From the NCBI RefSeq assembly GCF_005239225.2, contig NC_133296.1:13144001-13208000 (forward strand): a stretch of 64,000 nucleotides of DNA, read 5' to 3'. The position numbers and the translations under genes were made by a program. Origin of the DNA: Populus alba (taxonomy: Eukaryota > Streptophyta > Magnoliopsida > Malpighiales > Salicaceae). Positions 12,150 to 24,160 of the stretch are shown here, piece after piece. The notes beneath the pieces were generated by a model, which worked only from the letters and a program-made list of their open reading frames with translations, was not told the DNA's origin and did no database searches. Positions within the stretch are counted from its first letter, which is position 1; each line of letters begins with the position of its first letter.

Positions 12150-12425
12150 CAAGGTAATTCCCTTACCTGGGATCCTAACATACACTAAATAAATGCTAAC
12201 CAATACATCATAATCCCCTTACTTGGGATCCTAACATACACTAAATGTATGTTAAACAATACATGGTGATCCCCTTACCAAGGATCCTAACATATACTAA
12301 ATATATGCTAGCCAAAACATGGTGATCCCCTTATCCGGAATCCTAACATACACTAAATGTATGGTAGTCCAAACGTGGCAATCCCCTTCCCTGGAATCCT
12401 AACATACACTAACGTGGCAATCACA
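12150..12425. repeat. 55-bp minisatellite, five units
   Basis: Heads of the form ccccttacc(t/a)gggatcctaacata recur at about 12160, 12215, 12271, 12327 and 12382, each followed by 'cactaaatgtatg...' and a variable tail. It lies inside the solo LTR. The last unit is shortened. Confidence 0.85.
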
Positions 12426-12696
12426 CTTCTCATTTTTTTTTTCCATTTGTCAGTAATAATTTCATCACTTAGCAATTCACACAACAACCTTTCTCCTTGA
12501 ATACATATACATACAGTAATTCACATTTCCCATCATTCGTACTATTACTATCTCATTTTTTTGAATTGTTATTGTCTGGCTTTTCCTCATATTTTTAACT
12601 ATATTTGGAGTTATAGCACACCGATTCAAGCAAGATCAGTCTCGTTGGAGTTATTTTTTTTAATTTAATCCAGCCTTGATTTTCTTGGGATTTACA

Positions 12697-12939
12697 GATG
12701 ATGTCTTTCAACTTGATGAGTTAGTTGATCCATATTGAGTTGTTCTATTTGATGACTTAGAAGAAAATTCAAATTTTCATGTCCCCGAGAATACTTTGAT
12801 TAATGTTAACATTGAGTAAAATGATGTTTTGAGAATCAATGGACATAAAGAAGTCAATGAAGATGATGATAATGACAAAATCAACATAGAAGATTGTGAT
12901 GAAGATGATGAAATTAAAGAACAAGACAATTCTGATTAA
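12697..12939 (+). pseudogene. CACTA TNP2 transposase, acidic C-terminal end
   Basis: Continues the transposase from 11340 with DVFQLDELVDPY, a stop, then LEENSNFHVPENTLINVN and a strongly acidic tail (DEDDEIKEQDNSD) ending at the TAA at 12937-12939. The order of these motifs is that of TNP2 proteins of dicot CACTA elements. At least two in-frame stops are present (near 12736 and 12817). Confidence 0.7.
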
Positions 12940-13300
12940 CTTACATAGCACAAATGTGTAATGCCATAAATTATAATGTAATATTTCTAGATGAAATTAA
13001 CTTTAATGTAATGACAATGATGTTAATTTATTATTAAATGACATGAAAACATTAATTTTATATATTTTAATATTCTACACAAAACTGGTTATATTTTGTT
13101 GTGTGTGTTATTATGATTTTAAGTATTTGTAGGATGAATATGTAAGGAATACAAATACAATCTAGCAATAGAAAATATTGTATACCGATGGAAATACCAG
13201 CGAACTACAAAATGCCAACAGATACACTAATGGATTAACTTTGTTAGTATATTCTATACAAAATTGATGTTATTGAGCTATGTGTAATAGAATAAAACTG
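12940..13300. mobile_element. CACTA 3' subterminal region (probable)
   Basis: At about 13184-13260 short degenerate words of the type accgatggaa, accagcgaa, ccaacagata and actaatggat recur at 10-15 bp spacing. CACTA ends carry such subterminal repeats (accgacggaa type) for transposase binding. The terminal CACTA inverted repeat itself was not found. Confidence 0.45.
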
Positions 13301-13904
13301 TCAATGGGTGATTTTTCACCAAAAATCTGACTTGTCTTGTTTTATTTTTTTTCCTTGTATTAAATTAATTATTCTACAAACTCTTAAGACTATTTTCTTA
13401 TCTCAGTTTATCTCATTTTACCTTTCATCATTTTTATTCTTTACAGCTCATTACGATACCATCATATTGGTATCGATTATTGTTTTTTCTGATATTCATT
13501 ATAATTGCTCATTTTTTCAAGGGTTTCCAGATTATGACAAAGATAAAAAAAAAAAAAAATGAATGGGTAATGTATGCCCTAATACCCTATAGTAGTAATG
13601 TTAAGGAGGAGGATGTTGTTGATAGTATAGGGTATGCTAACAAAATTCACAAATTTGATGCTGGAGGAGTTAACCTAGGGATTACCTCTCATTTGAGATA
13701 TCTAGTATCAAATTGACTTGATTATAGGTTTTAGCTTGCCAAATAAACAAATATATAAACTTATAATTAAATAGGCCAAAGCATTGTAGAGGCATGTGGT
13801 GGAGTTGCTATAAAAGGGGTATATTTAGGAGAGCATGAGCCTATTTATAATTTCAACCATTTTGGTTCTAGAAAAAGATACTTCTTGACATATGTGTGTG
13901 GATA

Positions 13905-14690
13905 GCTAAGCTATTAATTGATCATAATGAGGTATAGGTACCTGATACTATAGGTAAATGATATGCTGGATCAATTAATAGGTTCCAAGGTGTTTTTCAA
14001 GATTGATCTCAAATGGCTACCATTAAATAAAAATCAAGCTAAGGGATGGATGTATGATAGCTTTTAAAATGCAGTATGTGTTGTACGAGTGGTTAGCGAT
14101 TCAGTCTAGGTTATCAAATACTCATATCACCTTCATGAGGTTTATGCATAATTATTTAAATCATTCATGGGTATATTTATTGTGGTTTATTTTGATAATA
14201 TCTTGATTTACAATCCATCTTTAGAGTCATATTTATAACATCTACAGGCTTCCTTGAACATTTTGAAAAAATAATGTTTCCATGTCAACCACTAAAAGTG
14301 TAAGTTTTTCACCAATATTGTTACTTTTTTTTTTGTTTTGTTGTATTTGTGGATGGATTTCAGGTTGCCAATCAAAAGCAATGGAAATTATATAGTGGCC
14401 AACATTAAGGAGAGTCTATAACCAATTCAAAATTTTAGTTCGTTGATAATACCCATTATAGAGCACTTAAAAGGATTTACTTTTCAATGAATGGATGAAG
14501 TATAAGCTAGTTTTCATTTTATGAAACAAAAGATGACTAAAGCTTCTATTTTGGCACTCCTTGATTTCAACAAGCTATTTAAGGTAATAGATGATGCATC
14601 TAGGCTCAGATGTCCTATTGCCTTTTTCAGCGAGAGAATTCAAGTTTTAAGAAGAGCTATTCTACCTGCAATCTAAAGTTCTATGACATT
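13905..14690 (+). pseudogene. Ty3/gypsy reverse transcriptase remnant
   Basis: Plus-strand frames read MLDQLIGSKVFFKIDLK (13960-14010, finger/palm start). About 14160-14215 gives FIVVYFDNILIYNPSLES, the catalytic YxDD box changed to YFDN. 14415-14470 gives the IPIIEHLKG region, and 14535-14600 gives the RNase H lead-in with LALLDFNKLFKV. Many stops and frame changes are present. There is no protease upstream or integrase downstream, so it is an isolated fragment. Loss of the second catalytic Asp alone would inactivate it. Confidence 0.75.
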
Positions 14691-16920
14691 TTTCATAACA
14701 TGTTTTTCACCCCTTGTTTTTTAACATATTTTTAAAAGAAGGAAAAAATAATAAAAAAATATCAAAAAAACTTATCTACAACTCAATTAGGCCAATTTCC
14801 ACTTATTTTGTCATTTTTTTACCTTTTTGTTCATTTTTATACTGATGAATTTCCAAAAAATAAAAAAGAATCTAAAAAAATCAAAGAAAAAAAATAAACA
14901 ACAAAAAATGTCCTATGAGTGGAAAGATAATCAAGTAAGAAATGAAGGACCAAAAAAATATAATAAGGGGATAAGAAAAAATAAGGAATCAAGAATAACA
15001 ATACACATAATTAATGTAGTACAAAAGATGTATAAATGGTAGAGAATGGGGTGGAAAACCAAGAGAAAATATTTTGGATAAAATATAAAAAGAGAAAAAA
15101 ATTGATGTGATGAGGCATTTTCAAAAATAAAATAAAAGAAAAGAAAATATGTGCAACAAAAAAAAAGAGAGAGAAAAAAAAGATGAAACGATAACAACCC
15201 CCCTCCTTCATTTTCTCTCTTCTACCATCACTGACAATGAACCTTGGAGACGTTGACCATTATTGCACTAGATTGAGGTTGAACCTAATGGTAGATGCTC
15301 AACCACTCATCTTGACAATCCTTTCCTTCCCCTGATCTTGTAGTTACGACCAAAAGTGACCTTTTTCTCTCCACCATGCCAACAACTTATCATAATCATA
15401 AACAATGATAACTCAATATAGGAACAACAACCCAACCTATGGTACAAATAGAAAAACTAATAGAGAGAGAAAATAATAAAAAAGACTAAGAGATATAAGA
15501 AGAAAAGATAATTGATCCTTCTTGATGTCTAGTCTTCATCCATAGGCCTTTATTTTCTTCAATGCTAGCATAGAACAAAAGAAAAAGGAATGATGCTTCC
15601 GATCGAAAAAAAACAACCAACAAAGGCAACATGTGTTCCCATGCTAAGACTACCTAGTTTCGCAACATTGTTCCTCTTGATTTTCATAACTTCACGGTAA
15701 CTCTAATGACTCTTGAAGGATGATTTCAAACCCCAAATGAATTTTTGAACAATTTAACGTGTTGGATTTTTTATTTTTTTATGTTTTCATGTGTTTAGTT
15801 TTATGTGTGCCGATAATTTTATGCATGGATGTGACATGTATGTGGTTGTTTGATTTTCTTGCGTGTTGAATTTTTTAACATGATATGTTTTGCATATGAA
15901 TGTACATTGAAAATGTGTTTTCCAAAAAAAAAAAAATATACTATAGGATTGTTTTCACATAAAACAAAAAAAGATGAAAAAATATAAAATATAAAAAGTG
16001 ATTGCATGCTATTTTGATGAATTGTTGCTTTGTTTTTAAAAGAAATTGTTCTATTAAACATGAACATGAATTGGTGAATTGAAGGGTGCATTCCAAAATA
16101 ATAAATATGAAGTGGTGAGTTGAAGGGTGAATTTGACAATAATCTCTTGATTCACTTTTCCATCATACAGTGAACTATTATCCTATTGGTGAGACACTCT
16201 CGAAGTGATAACATATGATTTAATAATAAGTAACACTATTATGTTTTTTTTGTATTTTTTTTTGTAAATATGTTTTTGATAATTGTTTATGTGTTACAAC
16301 ATATTATCTCTATTGTTATGAGTGAAACTAGGCTAAATGAATGTTTCCCCACATAAGCCTATTATGTATTTATGGCACCTTTCAGACCCATTTTGGATAT
16401 ATTTAAAAGAGTGGGGCCAAATCTCTATTTCTACCATCTATACAAGTCCAACACTTATTTTTTTGAAAACCAAGTCTAAATTATGAGTTTCTTATTTTAA
16501 GGGACAAACATTAGATTTTTCATAAATGACTAAATTAATGAGTTGCAGAAAATGATGGCTCTCACTAATGATGGGATAATTGGACAAATCAACAGTAATA
16601 TTGAAATTTTTTTAAACATTAGGCTTCATCAACTCCAAGTTACTTTAAGTAATAGACATCCAACTAACCGATAACATATTCATTCTGCAAGAGTTGTTAC
16701 TTTCTTATTAAACGAGACACTCAAATACATTATTAATAGAATGTTGAGGAAACTTTAACAATAACAAAAAATATAGTGGAGCCATATATTTGAGTTAAAA
16801 GATATCAGGGATGAAGATTTACATGCTTTTAAGGTCATGAATTGTCATCTTTAATGAGAACTCTACTTTGGAATAGAGGATCTATTCTAGGCTCCTATCC
16901 ATAGATTTTGAGCATCAGGT
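14691..16920. other. AT-rich non-coding sequence
   Basis: A-rich to about 15180, then a GC-richer patch at 15190-15400, and AT-rich again. Open frames here encode Lys/Asn or Phe/Ile strings without family resemblance. It may include LTR sequence belonging to the RT remnant at 13905-14690. Confidence 0.3.
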
Positions 16921-17107
16921 ATTTGAGTTGGCAATTATATCTTTATGTCATTTATTATGTGTTTTGTTAGTTATGATGTATAAGGTGTCACTTATTTTAA
17001 TAACTCAACCAAGAATTAAATCATCCAGTCTTGGTTTCTATCCTTTGGTGTTTATTATAGGGTATTTGAATTTGGCAATTATATCTTTATGCCATTTATT
17101 ATGTGTT
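16921..17107. repeat. Direct repeat of a 45-bp segment at 142-bp distance
   Basis: The segment 'ggcaattatatctttatg(t/c)c' followed by 'atttattatgtgtt' occurs at 16930-16963 and again at 17074-17106 with only one or two changes. The spacer between the copies is unrelated. Confidence 0.7.
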
Positions 17108-18790
17108 ACTTATTTTGCATTTGGAATATCATTCTTAATGTTGCGAGTAAGTTAGGTTGGATCAATATGATATAATATAGGTCCATTAAGAGTGAGTGTT
17201 GGCCTTTAGGTCCATTTCAATCTATAGAACGGTCTCATGTCCATCAGTAACTCACCATCCCTGTGGGTCCAACGCCTATCTTTTATCAAAGTAGGGATTA
17301 AGTTGTTTTCAGGCTCAAATCCAAAACCATTCTTTTAGTTTAAGTATTGTTTACAATAAAAATTAATATGTTAGTTTATAATCTCCAAGCATAACAAACA
17401 TCTTTCTTTTTAAAATAAATAGCAAAGCAACTTATCTTAGATAGGATTTATAGGGTGATTTTTATCTTTCCGCTTACATAACTAACCCTTCATCTAAAAA
17501 TTCTAATAGACAACTTAGAGTTTTATAATTACCATAAAACTAAATGGGGACTGATTTTTAATTTTACCCTGTTCGACCTATAGTTCGCCAAGATGTTCCA
17601 TGTGAGTGTTATTCTAAAAAAGAATATAGATTGAAATGATGCTAGTGTATGTGTGTGTGTGGGGACACACTTGTTAAATGGTAATACGGAGAAGAGAATT
17701 TACAAAAATGATGGAATATGCAAAAAATTATGGCAATGTGGTGAGGGAGAAGATGATCTATGGTAGTGAGTGTTTTACATGGAAATGGTGTGTTTGGTTG
17801 TGATTGTTGGTTGCAAATAGTGTTTGGGGAAGTTTTAATGGTGGCCAGGGAGAGAAAGGTGTTTAAAAATGGAAGATGTAGATGATGATATGGTGAGTAG
17901 AAATGGTGTTTAAAAATAGGATACTATTTGTTAATTTTTTTGAGAAAGTTTGTAACTTGTACACTGATGATCACAATATTGTAATATTTAACTTTTAAGT
18001 GATGTTTAGCTATTAATTCAAACACAATAGCAATCCTATAATTTTCTTAACCTGTTTTGTTGACTTAGTTTTTGCACACTCAAATTAGTTTATAAAGTGT
18101 TATAAATATTATAAACAGTGATATGTAAAAATGTAATTTCTGAAATGATGGAAGAAAAGTAAAATCGCAGGCAAATCTTGGAAGAGCCTAAGTAATTTTC
18201 CTAAAAACAGCAGAAGAATAAGCATGTCAGATAATCATATGAACACCGGAATATAGAATCATCTATTAACTTCACATCAAATTAAGATCCCATAAAACAA
18301 ATACGGAGGTTGAGCACATCTCGATTAGGAAAGATTCTATAGTAAAAGAAACAATTCGGAGAAAGACTTCAAGATTCTATAGTAATAATTCAATCGAAAA
18401 TCCAAATGTTCCCAAAAACATTTGATATAAGGGTGATCAATAACCAGGTTCATCTGCAGAGATCACGAAAACTTAGTACAGATAAGATACAAAGGATATG
18501 ATATAAGTTTATTCAATACATCAATATTGTTTTACATAGCTTATTGTAACTTATTACATGAACATCATAGATAAGGGCCACATCACTATTATACCTTAAG
18601 CTACTTCCACACTATACGCAACAGACAGGGAGAGGCTGAAAGGAAGGTCGATCTAAAGACAGATTACTTTAAGCCCCCAGCATGAGACCATATATATAAT
18701 TATGCTATATAATTATGCAAATAACTAGATGTCTTATCTTATGGTATGAAATCTTCACGCCTGGCGAAATTCATGCTTTATTCAATGATC
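17108..18790. other. Non-coding flank downstream of the KCS gene
   Basis: No coding region recognised. A GC-richer patch lies at 17190-17330. The part next to the gene (18540-18841) probably includes the 3' untranslated region. The segment at 18791-18820 (aatcaaacttcacagacc...) recurs at 30585-30613. Confidence 0.4.
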
Positions 18791-18841
18791 CAATCAAACT
18801 TCACAGACCATATAATTATGCTAACTGCTGGATTTATTATG

Positions 18842-20230
18842 TTATGGTAGGTAATCTTCAAGGCTGGTGAAATTCACGCTTTCATCACTGATCGAAGCTA
18901 AGATCTTAGAGAAAGAGTTGGCTAAGGTTTTTGGAGGGTATTGATCTATGCAGTTTTTCCAGACATTCGTGTCCTCCATGTCCTTCAGAACTTTCCACAC
19001 ACAATTGTTGCACTTAAAACCTGCCCCAAGGCTGATCATTAGTATTCTATCACCCTTCTTGAGCCTTTTCTTAGCCTCCATGTAACCTAAAACATACCAC
19101 AGGCCGCCGGATGATGTATTTCCAAACCGATAAAGTGTCATTCTAGCTGGTTCAAGATCATAATCATTGAGTGCTAAACTCTGACCAGCCTCATCGATAA
19201 TTGCCCGCCCACCAGGGTGCACACAAAAGTGGTCGATTCCAGACTTGATATCCAAACCAGGTCCTCCATCCTTAGGAGTTGGCCGCTTCATTATTTTATT
19301 TCGATAATAGCTTATTTGATAGCGGAGCACCTCTGACAGTGGTAAGACTTTAGGAAGAAGAACTCGGAGATTCATGGTTAAAGCTTTAGCACCAGCTTTA
19401 GGTAGATCTTTGTTGAGCCGAAAGCCATTGATTCCAAGGTCATCTTCTGCTTGGAAGCAGCTGTTATATGCTTCATCATTAGAGCCGATATGTGTGCGTA
19501 CAGAACAAGTCAATTCCATGAGGGCTTTATTCTTCCAATCTCTGTTATTTGTTAAGAGAATGGAGCAGCCCCCAGTACGAAATAGAATGTTGGAGAGCAT
19601 CATGGACTTGTCTTTTCCAGGATACCAATGTGAACTCATGGATTCTGTGCTCATAACGATTGCAAATGAATTCTTGTGTGTCTTGAACAGTTGCTTGACT
19701 AAATCAATGGCTACTGCACTTGCACTACAGCCCATTCCAGAGAGATTGAATGCCTTGATGTCCTCCCTCATCTTGTAACGGTTTATTACTCGAGCTGTTA
19801 GAGAGGGAGCTGGTGAGAACAAAGAGACTGTAGAGACAATAATGTTGATTTCTGATGGAGAAACTCCTGTCTTAGCAAAGAGCTTATCAACAGTATCGAA
19901 AAGGATATCATCCATCTCCGAAATTTCATCCATAAGAGTTGCAGATTCCTCTCTTCCTTCCACGATATTTTTTGGGATATAAGTTTCTTCACCAATGCCA
20001 GAACTAACCGTAGTCTTTAAAAGAAACTTGTATTCTTCTATTCCGAGATTCTTGTTTCGTGAAATAATTCTAGCACTGGATCTAGGATCAAGCTTCTGGT
20101 CTTCAGCGGCTTTATGGCACTCATAGCTTAGCATATAGCAACATTGATCTTTCTTTTGGTATCCTAACTTATAAAGGTTGAAGATAATATAGTACAATAA
20201 CAGTGGAAGCATTGCCAAGAACAACTCCAT
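18842..20230 (-). CDS. KCS12-like: 3-ketoacyl-CoA synthase, KCS12/KCS19-like
   Basis: Condensing enzyme of the ER fatty-acid elongase. It joins malonyl-CoA to a long-chain acyl-CoA and sets chain length for very-long-chain fatty acids used in cuticular wax, suberin and sphingolipids. One uninterrupted frame of 462 codons, no introns. Residues 2-20 form a hydrophobic membrane anchor. The FAE1-type domain spans about 35-320 and the C-terminal thiolase-like part about 330-415. The catalytic triad is visible: Cys168 in GMGCSASA, His338 in HFCVHPGG and Asn371 in RFGNTSS. The spacings (170 and 33) are close to the 168 and 33 of Arabidopsis FAE1. The protein is shorter than the usual 490-530 residues because the N-terminus has a single anchor; that length is normal for the KCS12/KCS19 branch. 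No frame damage was seen, so it is probably functional. A broken relative lies at 36469-36799. Confidence 0.93.
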   Translation of the reverse strand: MELFLAMLPLLLYYIIFNLYKLGYQKKDQCCYMLSYECHKAAEDQKLDPRSSARIISRNKNLGIEEYKFLLKTTVSSGIGEETYIPKNIVEGREESATLMDEISEMDDILFDTVDKLFAKTGVSPSEINIIVSTVSLFSPAPSLTARVINRYKMREDIKAFNLSGMGCSASAVAIDLVKQLFKTHKNSFAIVMSTESMSSHWYPGKDKSMMLSNILFRTGGCSILLTNNRDWKNKALMELTCSVRTHIGSNDEAYNSCFQAEDDLGINGFRLNKDLPKAGAKALTMNLRVLLPKVLPLSEVLRYQISYYRNKIMKRPTPKDGGPGLDIKSGIDHFCVHPGGRAIIDEAGQSLALNDYDLEPARMTLYRFGNTSSGGLWYVLGYMEAKKRLKKGDRILMISLGAGFKCNNCVWKVLKDMEDTNVWKNCIDQYPPKTLANSFSKILASISDESVNFTSLEDYLP

Positions 20231-20320
20231 AACAAAAAGAAAAGAAAAGCTATAGATTGGATTTCAAGAGATGCGGAGACTTTTACGTGGGAGTTTATTA
20301 TCAGTGCACAACTATGGTCC

Positions 20321-20330
20321 TCCTCTTATA
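20321..20330 (-). promoter_or_regulatory. Possible TATA box of the KCS gene
   Basis: The minus strand reads TATAAGAGGA about 95 bp before the start codon at 20230, a plausible distance for a plant TATA box plus short leader. No other core promoter element is clear. Confidence 0.35.
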
Positions 20331-20499
20331 CTAGAGAAAGGGTTACATGCAATGCCTATGCACATGCAAGCATTAGATAATGTTCCTCAAAAATTGATTG
20401 CTGGGGAAAAGATTGAGCAACTCCTTGATAGAAATTTCAAAATAGGTGGGGATTATACATAACTGTCTATATATTTGTGCCAGTAATTAATGTTCAACC

Positions 20500-21300
20500 C
20501 CCAAAAATAGAAAATAGGGTATCGTCTATCTACACTGTTTCGTAGTATGATTCACGTACCTAGCTAAGAAATTGAGAGAGACATAACAGTGCATTTGGCA
20601 TCTTCTTAGCTCATGTCCCACCAGAAAATGTGGAAACTTCAACGAAAAGATTAAAAACCTAAGTTTGCGGCCAAATTGATTAGGGCTTGCCTGGTACAAG
20701 TCCCAGAATGGTGGGTTTTCAGGTTAACTCGTGGGTTAGAGGATGAATGAATAAACCTCGATATATCTCAAAATGATGATGTTTTTAGACAAAAGAAAAT
20801 AATATCCTCACCACAAAAATTAAACAAAAATCTCTTCAAATTAACTTGGGGAGATCTCATTCAGATTTGGCTTCAGTTAACCAGATAATAAATTTACCTG
20901 TTAAGTTACCACTCCATATCAAAAGGAAACTTGTCCTAAGCCCAACTTCGGATTGACAAGTTACTAGGTCACGCAGGTTGACAAGGTTAATGTAGTCATG
21001 ATCAATTCATCCAAATTTGACGAGGTTAATGTCTATTCCAGATAGAAAGAAAACTCACTCCATGCCAGGCTCCGAGTTAACGAATTACCTAGTCGACAAC
21101 CAAGCTTGGCCTCAATTTAATAACTATGATAAAAACCATTTGGTAATAGTCTATCCAACCATATATTAGAAACATCAATGGTTGTAACTTATCATTATGC
21201 TATTGATAACCTGGTTTTGCAACTCTCACTCCCTACTACACATTTGAAATATTTTAATTAGGAGATTTATCCTAAACTTCTAGTTTTAAGTTAACATTTA
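20500..21300. other. Upstream intergenic sequence of the KCS gene
   Basis: No coding region recognised. The part at 20690-21120 carries words such as 'gggttttcaggttaactcg', 'gacaagttactaggtcac' and 'gttgacaaggttaatg' that look like a dispersed repeat of this plant group. This whole segment is missing from the duplicate at 36.8 kb. Confidence 0.35.
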
Positions 21301-21309
21301 TAAATCTTG

Positions 21310-21680
21310 ATTTAATGTTAGTGAAATATTTTTAAATTTTAGAGGGAATGTTTTTTTTATGGTTAAAATTCCATAGTCATCGGTAATTGAAAAGTCCTTT
21401 AAATAAGATTTGGAAATTATTATATAGGATTTGCTATATTTTCCTAGTTGGTTTCAAATTTCTTTTTTTATATTTGGTTTAGAACTCTTATATTATTTTT
21501 CGAGCTTTATTAAGATTTTTTTCTAGTATATAAGTTTCTTAATATTGAGTTTTTGTAAAATAAAATATTAATTGATAAAATTTCAAATTAGTGTTTTGTG
21601 TTGTGACTTTATTCGATAGAATTTTATGTTGCTTTCTTCCTTGTATTGTTTTAATATGCAATAGTTGGTATTAGAACCCA
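21310..21680 (+). mobile_element. LTR end with primer-binding site (retroelement scrap)
   Basis: An AT-rich LTR-like segment ends in 'ttttaatatgca' and is followed after four bases by TGGTATTAGAACC at 21666-21678, an altered initiator-tRNA-Met primer-binding site. No gag follows within the next 500 bp, so only the 5' end of an element remains. It lies between KCS and DRP in copy A and has no counterpart in copy B. Confidence 0.45.
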
Positions 21681-22192
21681 ACAACTCATAGTGTTTTTTT
21701 TATTTGTGTTATTAAATCATTATGGTTGGAGTTATTAGAAGATGTGTCTCAAAACTCAATATTTACATGTAATTAGTTGTGATGCGTTGTTTAATAATCA
21801 TAGCTGGAAAAGGGATGAGAAGATATTTTATTGAAAAAAAAACATCCATGAACTAGTGTGTTGTTTCCTTCTTCATCATAGAAGGTGCTCCTCAAAAAGA
21901 ACAAGATCCAAAGGAAGAATGTGTTCCAACAGAAGGATGAATTTCTCTCAAATCTGTTTTGACTTTGTTAAGATGTAGGTAAAGGAGAGCTCTTTTATGT
22001 TAGTTAGCTGGTGCAGCTTTTGACATATATAGTCTAATATATGTTCTGAAAGATTTGTTTTAAGTACCTTATAGAATTGAAGCTTCATGTCACAGAGTTT
22101 GCTTACTTTTTCTTTCTAACTTCAAATGTGGTATGCGTTTGAGCAATGCTGTGTGCTGATACCACAACTATTTCCGCTCATTTGATTTACCA

Positions 22193-24160
22193 TTAATATG
22201 CTAATTTCATTGTTTGGTGAATAATTATTGACTGTGAGAAAAAAGCATACAACTGGATTACACTTTGTGACACAATAGGCAGTCTGATATAGGAAAATGG
22301 TCTTTTACTGATAATTTTCCCCTCCAAAACATGTCTCTTCTGGTCTATTTCCGCTTCCCACTTCACCATCTTGTTGCTTAACAATTACTTGAACTATGTT
22401 TTGCTGTCCATACGCTCGTTCTGATCTTTGTATGAATAGTTTCTGTAAGAGTATAGCTTTTGGGGTTGGAGCTTAGAAATATAGTAAAAAAATAGAATGG
22501 CCGTAAGTTGTGAAGCTTTTCAATCATCCTCATTGTAAGTGGAAATTAGCTTTACAAGTGCATCTAAAATATTTTTCGTACATATTTTGTCTTGTTCCAC
22601 TTAAAATCTTTTTTTTGTTTTTCACTAGCTACTTGTATCTTCTCTGAGATGCAAGTGATCTTGAAATGCTCATCTACTTCTATTTATGCCGTATAGTAAA
22701 TCCTCTACTGCACACTGTTGCTGTTCTACCATCTGCAGATCTCTGTTCTAGTAATATTTGCGTGTCATGAAGCATTATTGTGAGCATGTATACCTTGAGC
22801 GATGGTTGTGGTCGATGCTCACCAAAGTGAGCTCGCAAATGAGCACTGGTTTCATTGAACCAATCTTCCCTTTACCCTGAGCAAGAGTTGATGCACATTA
22901 ATTAGTAATGGAAGTTTCCTACACCATATCACATGGGACTTAATCAATATGCAGATGCTACATGCCATGACAACTGTTTAGCCCAGACCAGTTGCATAAG
23001 CTCTTTCTTTTGATATGTTTGCATATCTTGGAATCTCAAGTATAATATGTTTGAAGAATCATGAACCGGTACCCATTAATCTATCCCCGTAGCTGTGTTT
23101 TTGAGAAACTTGTAGAGTGAAGAGCACTGTACTTCAATAGATTCTTGAGATCCTACGTTTGATTCTAGGGTTTACTCGTTCTCGTAGTTTGATTCCTTGC
23201 TGTGGGAGCTATAGCTTGACGTTGGGGATCACTGGAATAGATGATGTGATCTTTCCGTTCTTTTTTCTTGGGGGGTTTGTTTAAAGGCCTATCTAGTTTG
23301 AACCTTGAGCCACAACAGTACTGGGCCAGCTCTCTCTCAAGTCTCGTGTCATGAGCAAAATATTTGAGCTTGTTTGATAGTATTCTAAGCAGCTCACAAA
23401 GTAGTTGAGCTCTACGCAATTTAATATGAGGAACTAATAAAGTGATATACATAATATATATTTAGTCATTTATTTTAAATTTAAATAAACATGGAATGAA
23501 GAAAAAAAAGATGATAAAAAAATCGAAAATCATTCATATAACCTCAAGAAATTAACTTTCAAATCAACCAAAAAAACCTTATATTGGTTCAAAACATAAT
23601 ATATATATATAATATATATATATATATTCTCTCAACCCCAATTTTGGCTATTTGGTCCAATAAAATCAAACAAGCACATCTCTTTCTCTTCTTCTTTTTT
23701 GAGACTCTCTCCTTTCTCAAAACTAAAACATGAAAAAATTGAAGTCATAGACCAAAATATTAAAACCTTTTTAAAAAAAATATAAAAAACACACCTCAAT
23801 GGTATTAAAAAGAAATAGCCTAGGAATTATTTTTTCATTGTCAATTTTGGCCTCGGTGCAAAAAAATTAAATTTGATTTTTTTAAATTTAAGTATTTATT
23901 GAATGTCATAATTTCTTTTAAACATTATGAGAAACCCTTACGAGATTAACCGAGATAAATCATCAATCCCCACCTTAAATAAATTAAATTGTTGAAGGAT
24001 CACATTAAAAAAAAATTATTGTTGTGGCCTTTGCTTTTTTCCTATAGAGAATTTTTTTTTTCACTTCTTGAATTTAACCAGCTTTTTTTTTTTTTTTTTT
24101 AAATAAGGATAAAAAAATGTGTCTCGTTAATCGCATCCCTTATCTCTTACTTAATGTGTT
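22193..24160. repeat. KCS-DRP spacer, copy A (duplicated at 36.8-41.8 kb)
   Basis: Non-coding spacer whose parts recur in copy B in a different order. 22262-22800 and 23050-23180 match 40757-41500. 23280-23355 matches 36803-36874. 23430-24075 matches 39880-40690 and beyond. The segment 22800-23050 is absent from copy B. No conserved reading frame, so it is not a third gene. Confidence 0.8.

Larger units (their letters stand above)
11341..12696. mobile_element. Solo LTR inside the CACTA transposase
   Basis: A 1356-bp insert that starts TGTAACATCC and ends GGGATTTACA (TG...CA termini). It is flanked by a perfect GATGA duplication and carries no internal gag or pol. Taking out the LTR plus one GATGA copy joins the transposase frame from GDD directly to VFQLDELVDP, so the boundaries are supported independently by coding homology. 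It contains an (AT)n run and a 55-bp minisatellite. It probably arose by recombination between the two LTRs of a full element. Orientation and superfamily are not determined. Confidence 0.8.

Noticed and set aside
11341..12696. Considered as an intron of the CACTA transposase
   Set aside because: A GT is present near the left end, but splicing with the acceptor at 12694-12696 would put the downstream exon out of frame. The perfect GATGA flanks and TG...CA ends fit an LTR insertion better.
12769..12951. Minus-strand Ile/Phe-rich frame of 60 codons
   Set aside because: Antisense shadow of the acidic tail of the CACTA transposase.
19374..19778. Plus-strand frame of 134 codons opposite the KCS gene
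   Set aside because: Shadow of the KCS coding sequence; the minus-strand frame holds the catalytic motifs.
20271..20462. Plus-strand 63-codon frame just upstream of KCS, possible divergent small gene
   Set aside because: No family resemblance, no promoter evidence, and the segment is not kept in the duplicate; likely chance.
23165..23452. Minus-strand 95-codon frame in the KCS-DRP spacer
   Set aside because: The same spacer in copy B is rearranged and the frame is not conserved, so no coding support.
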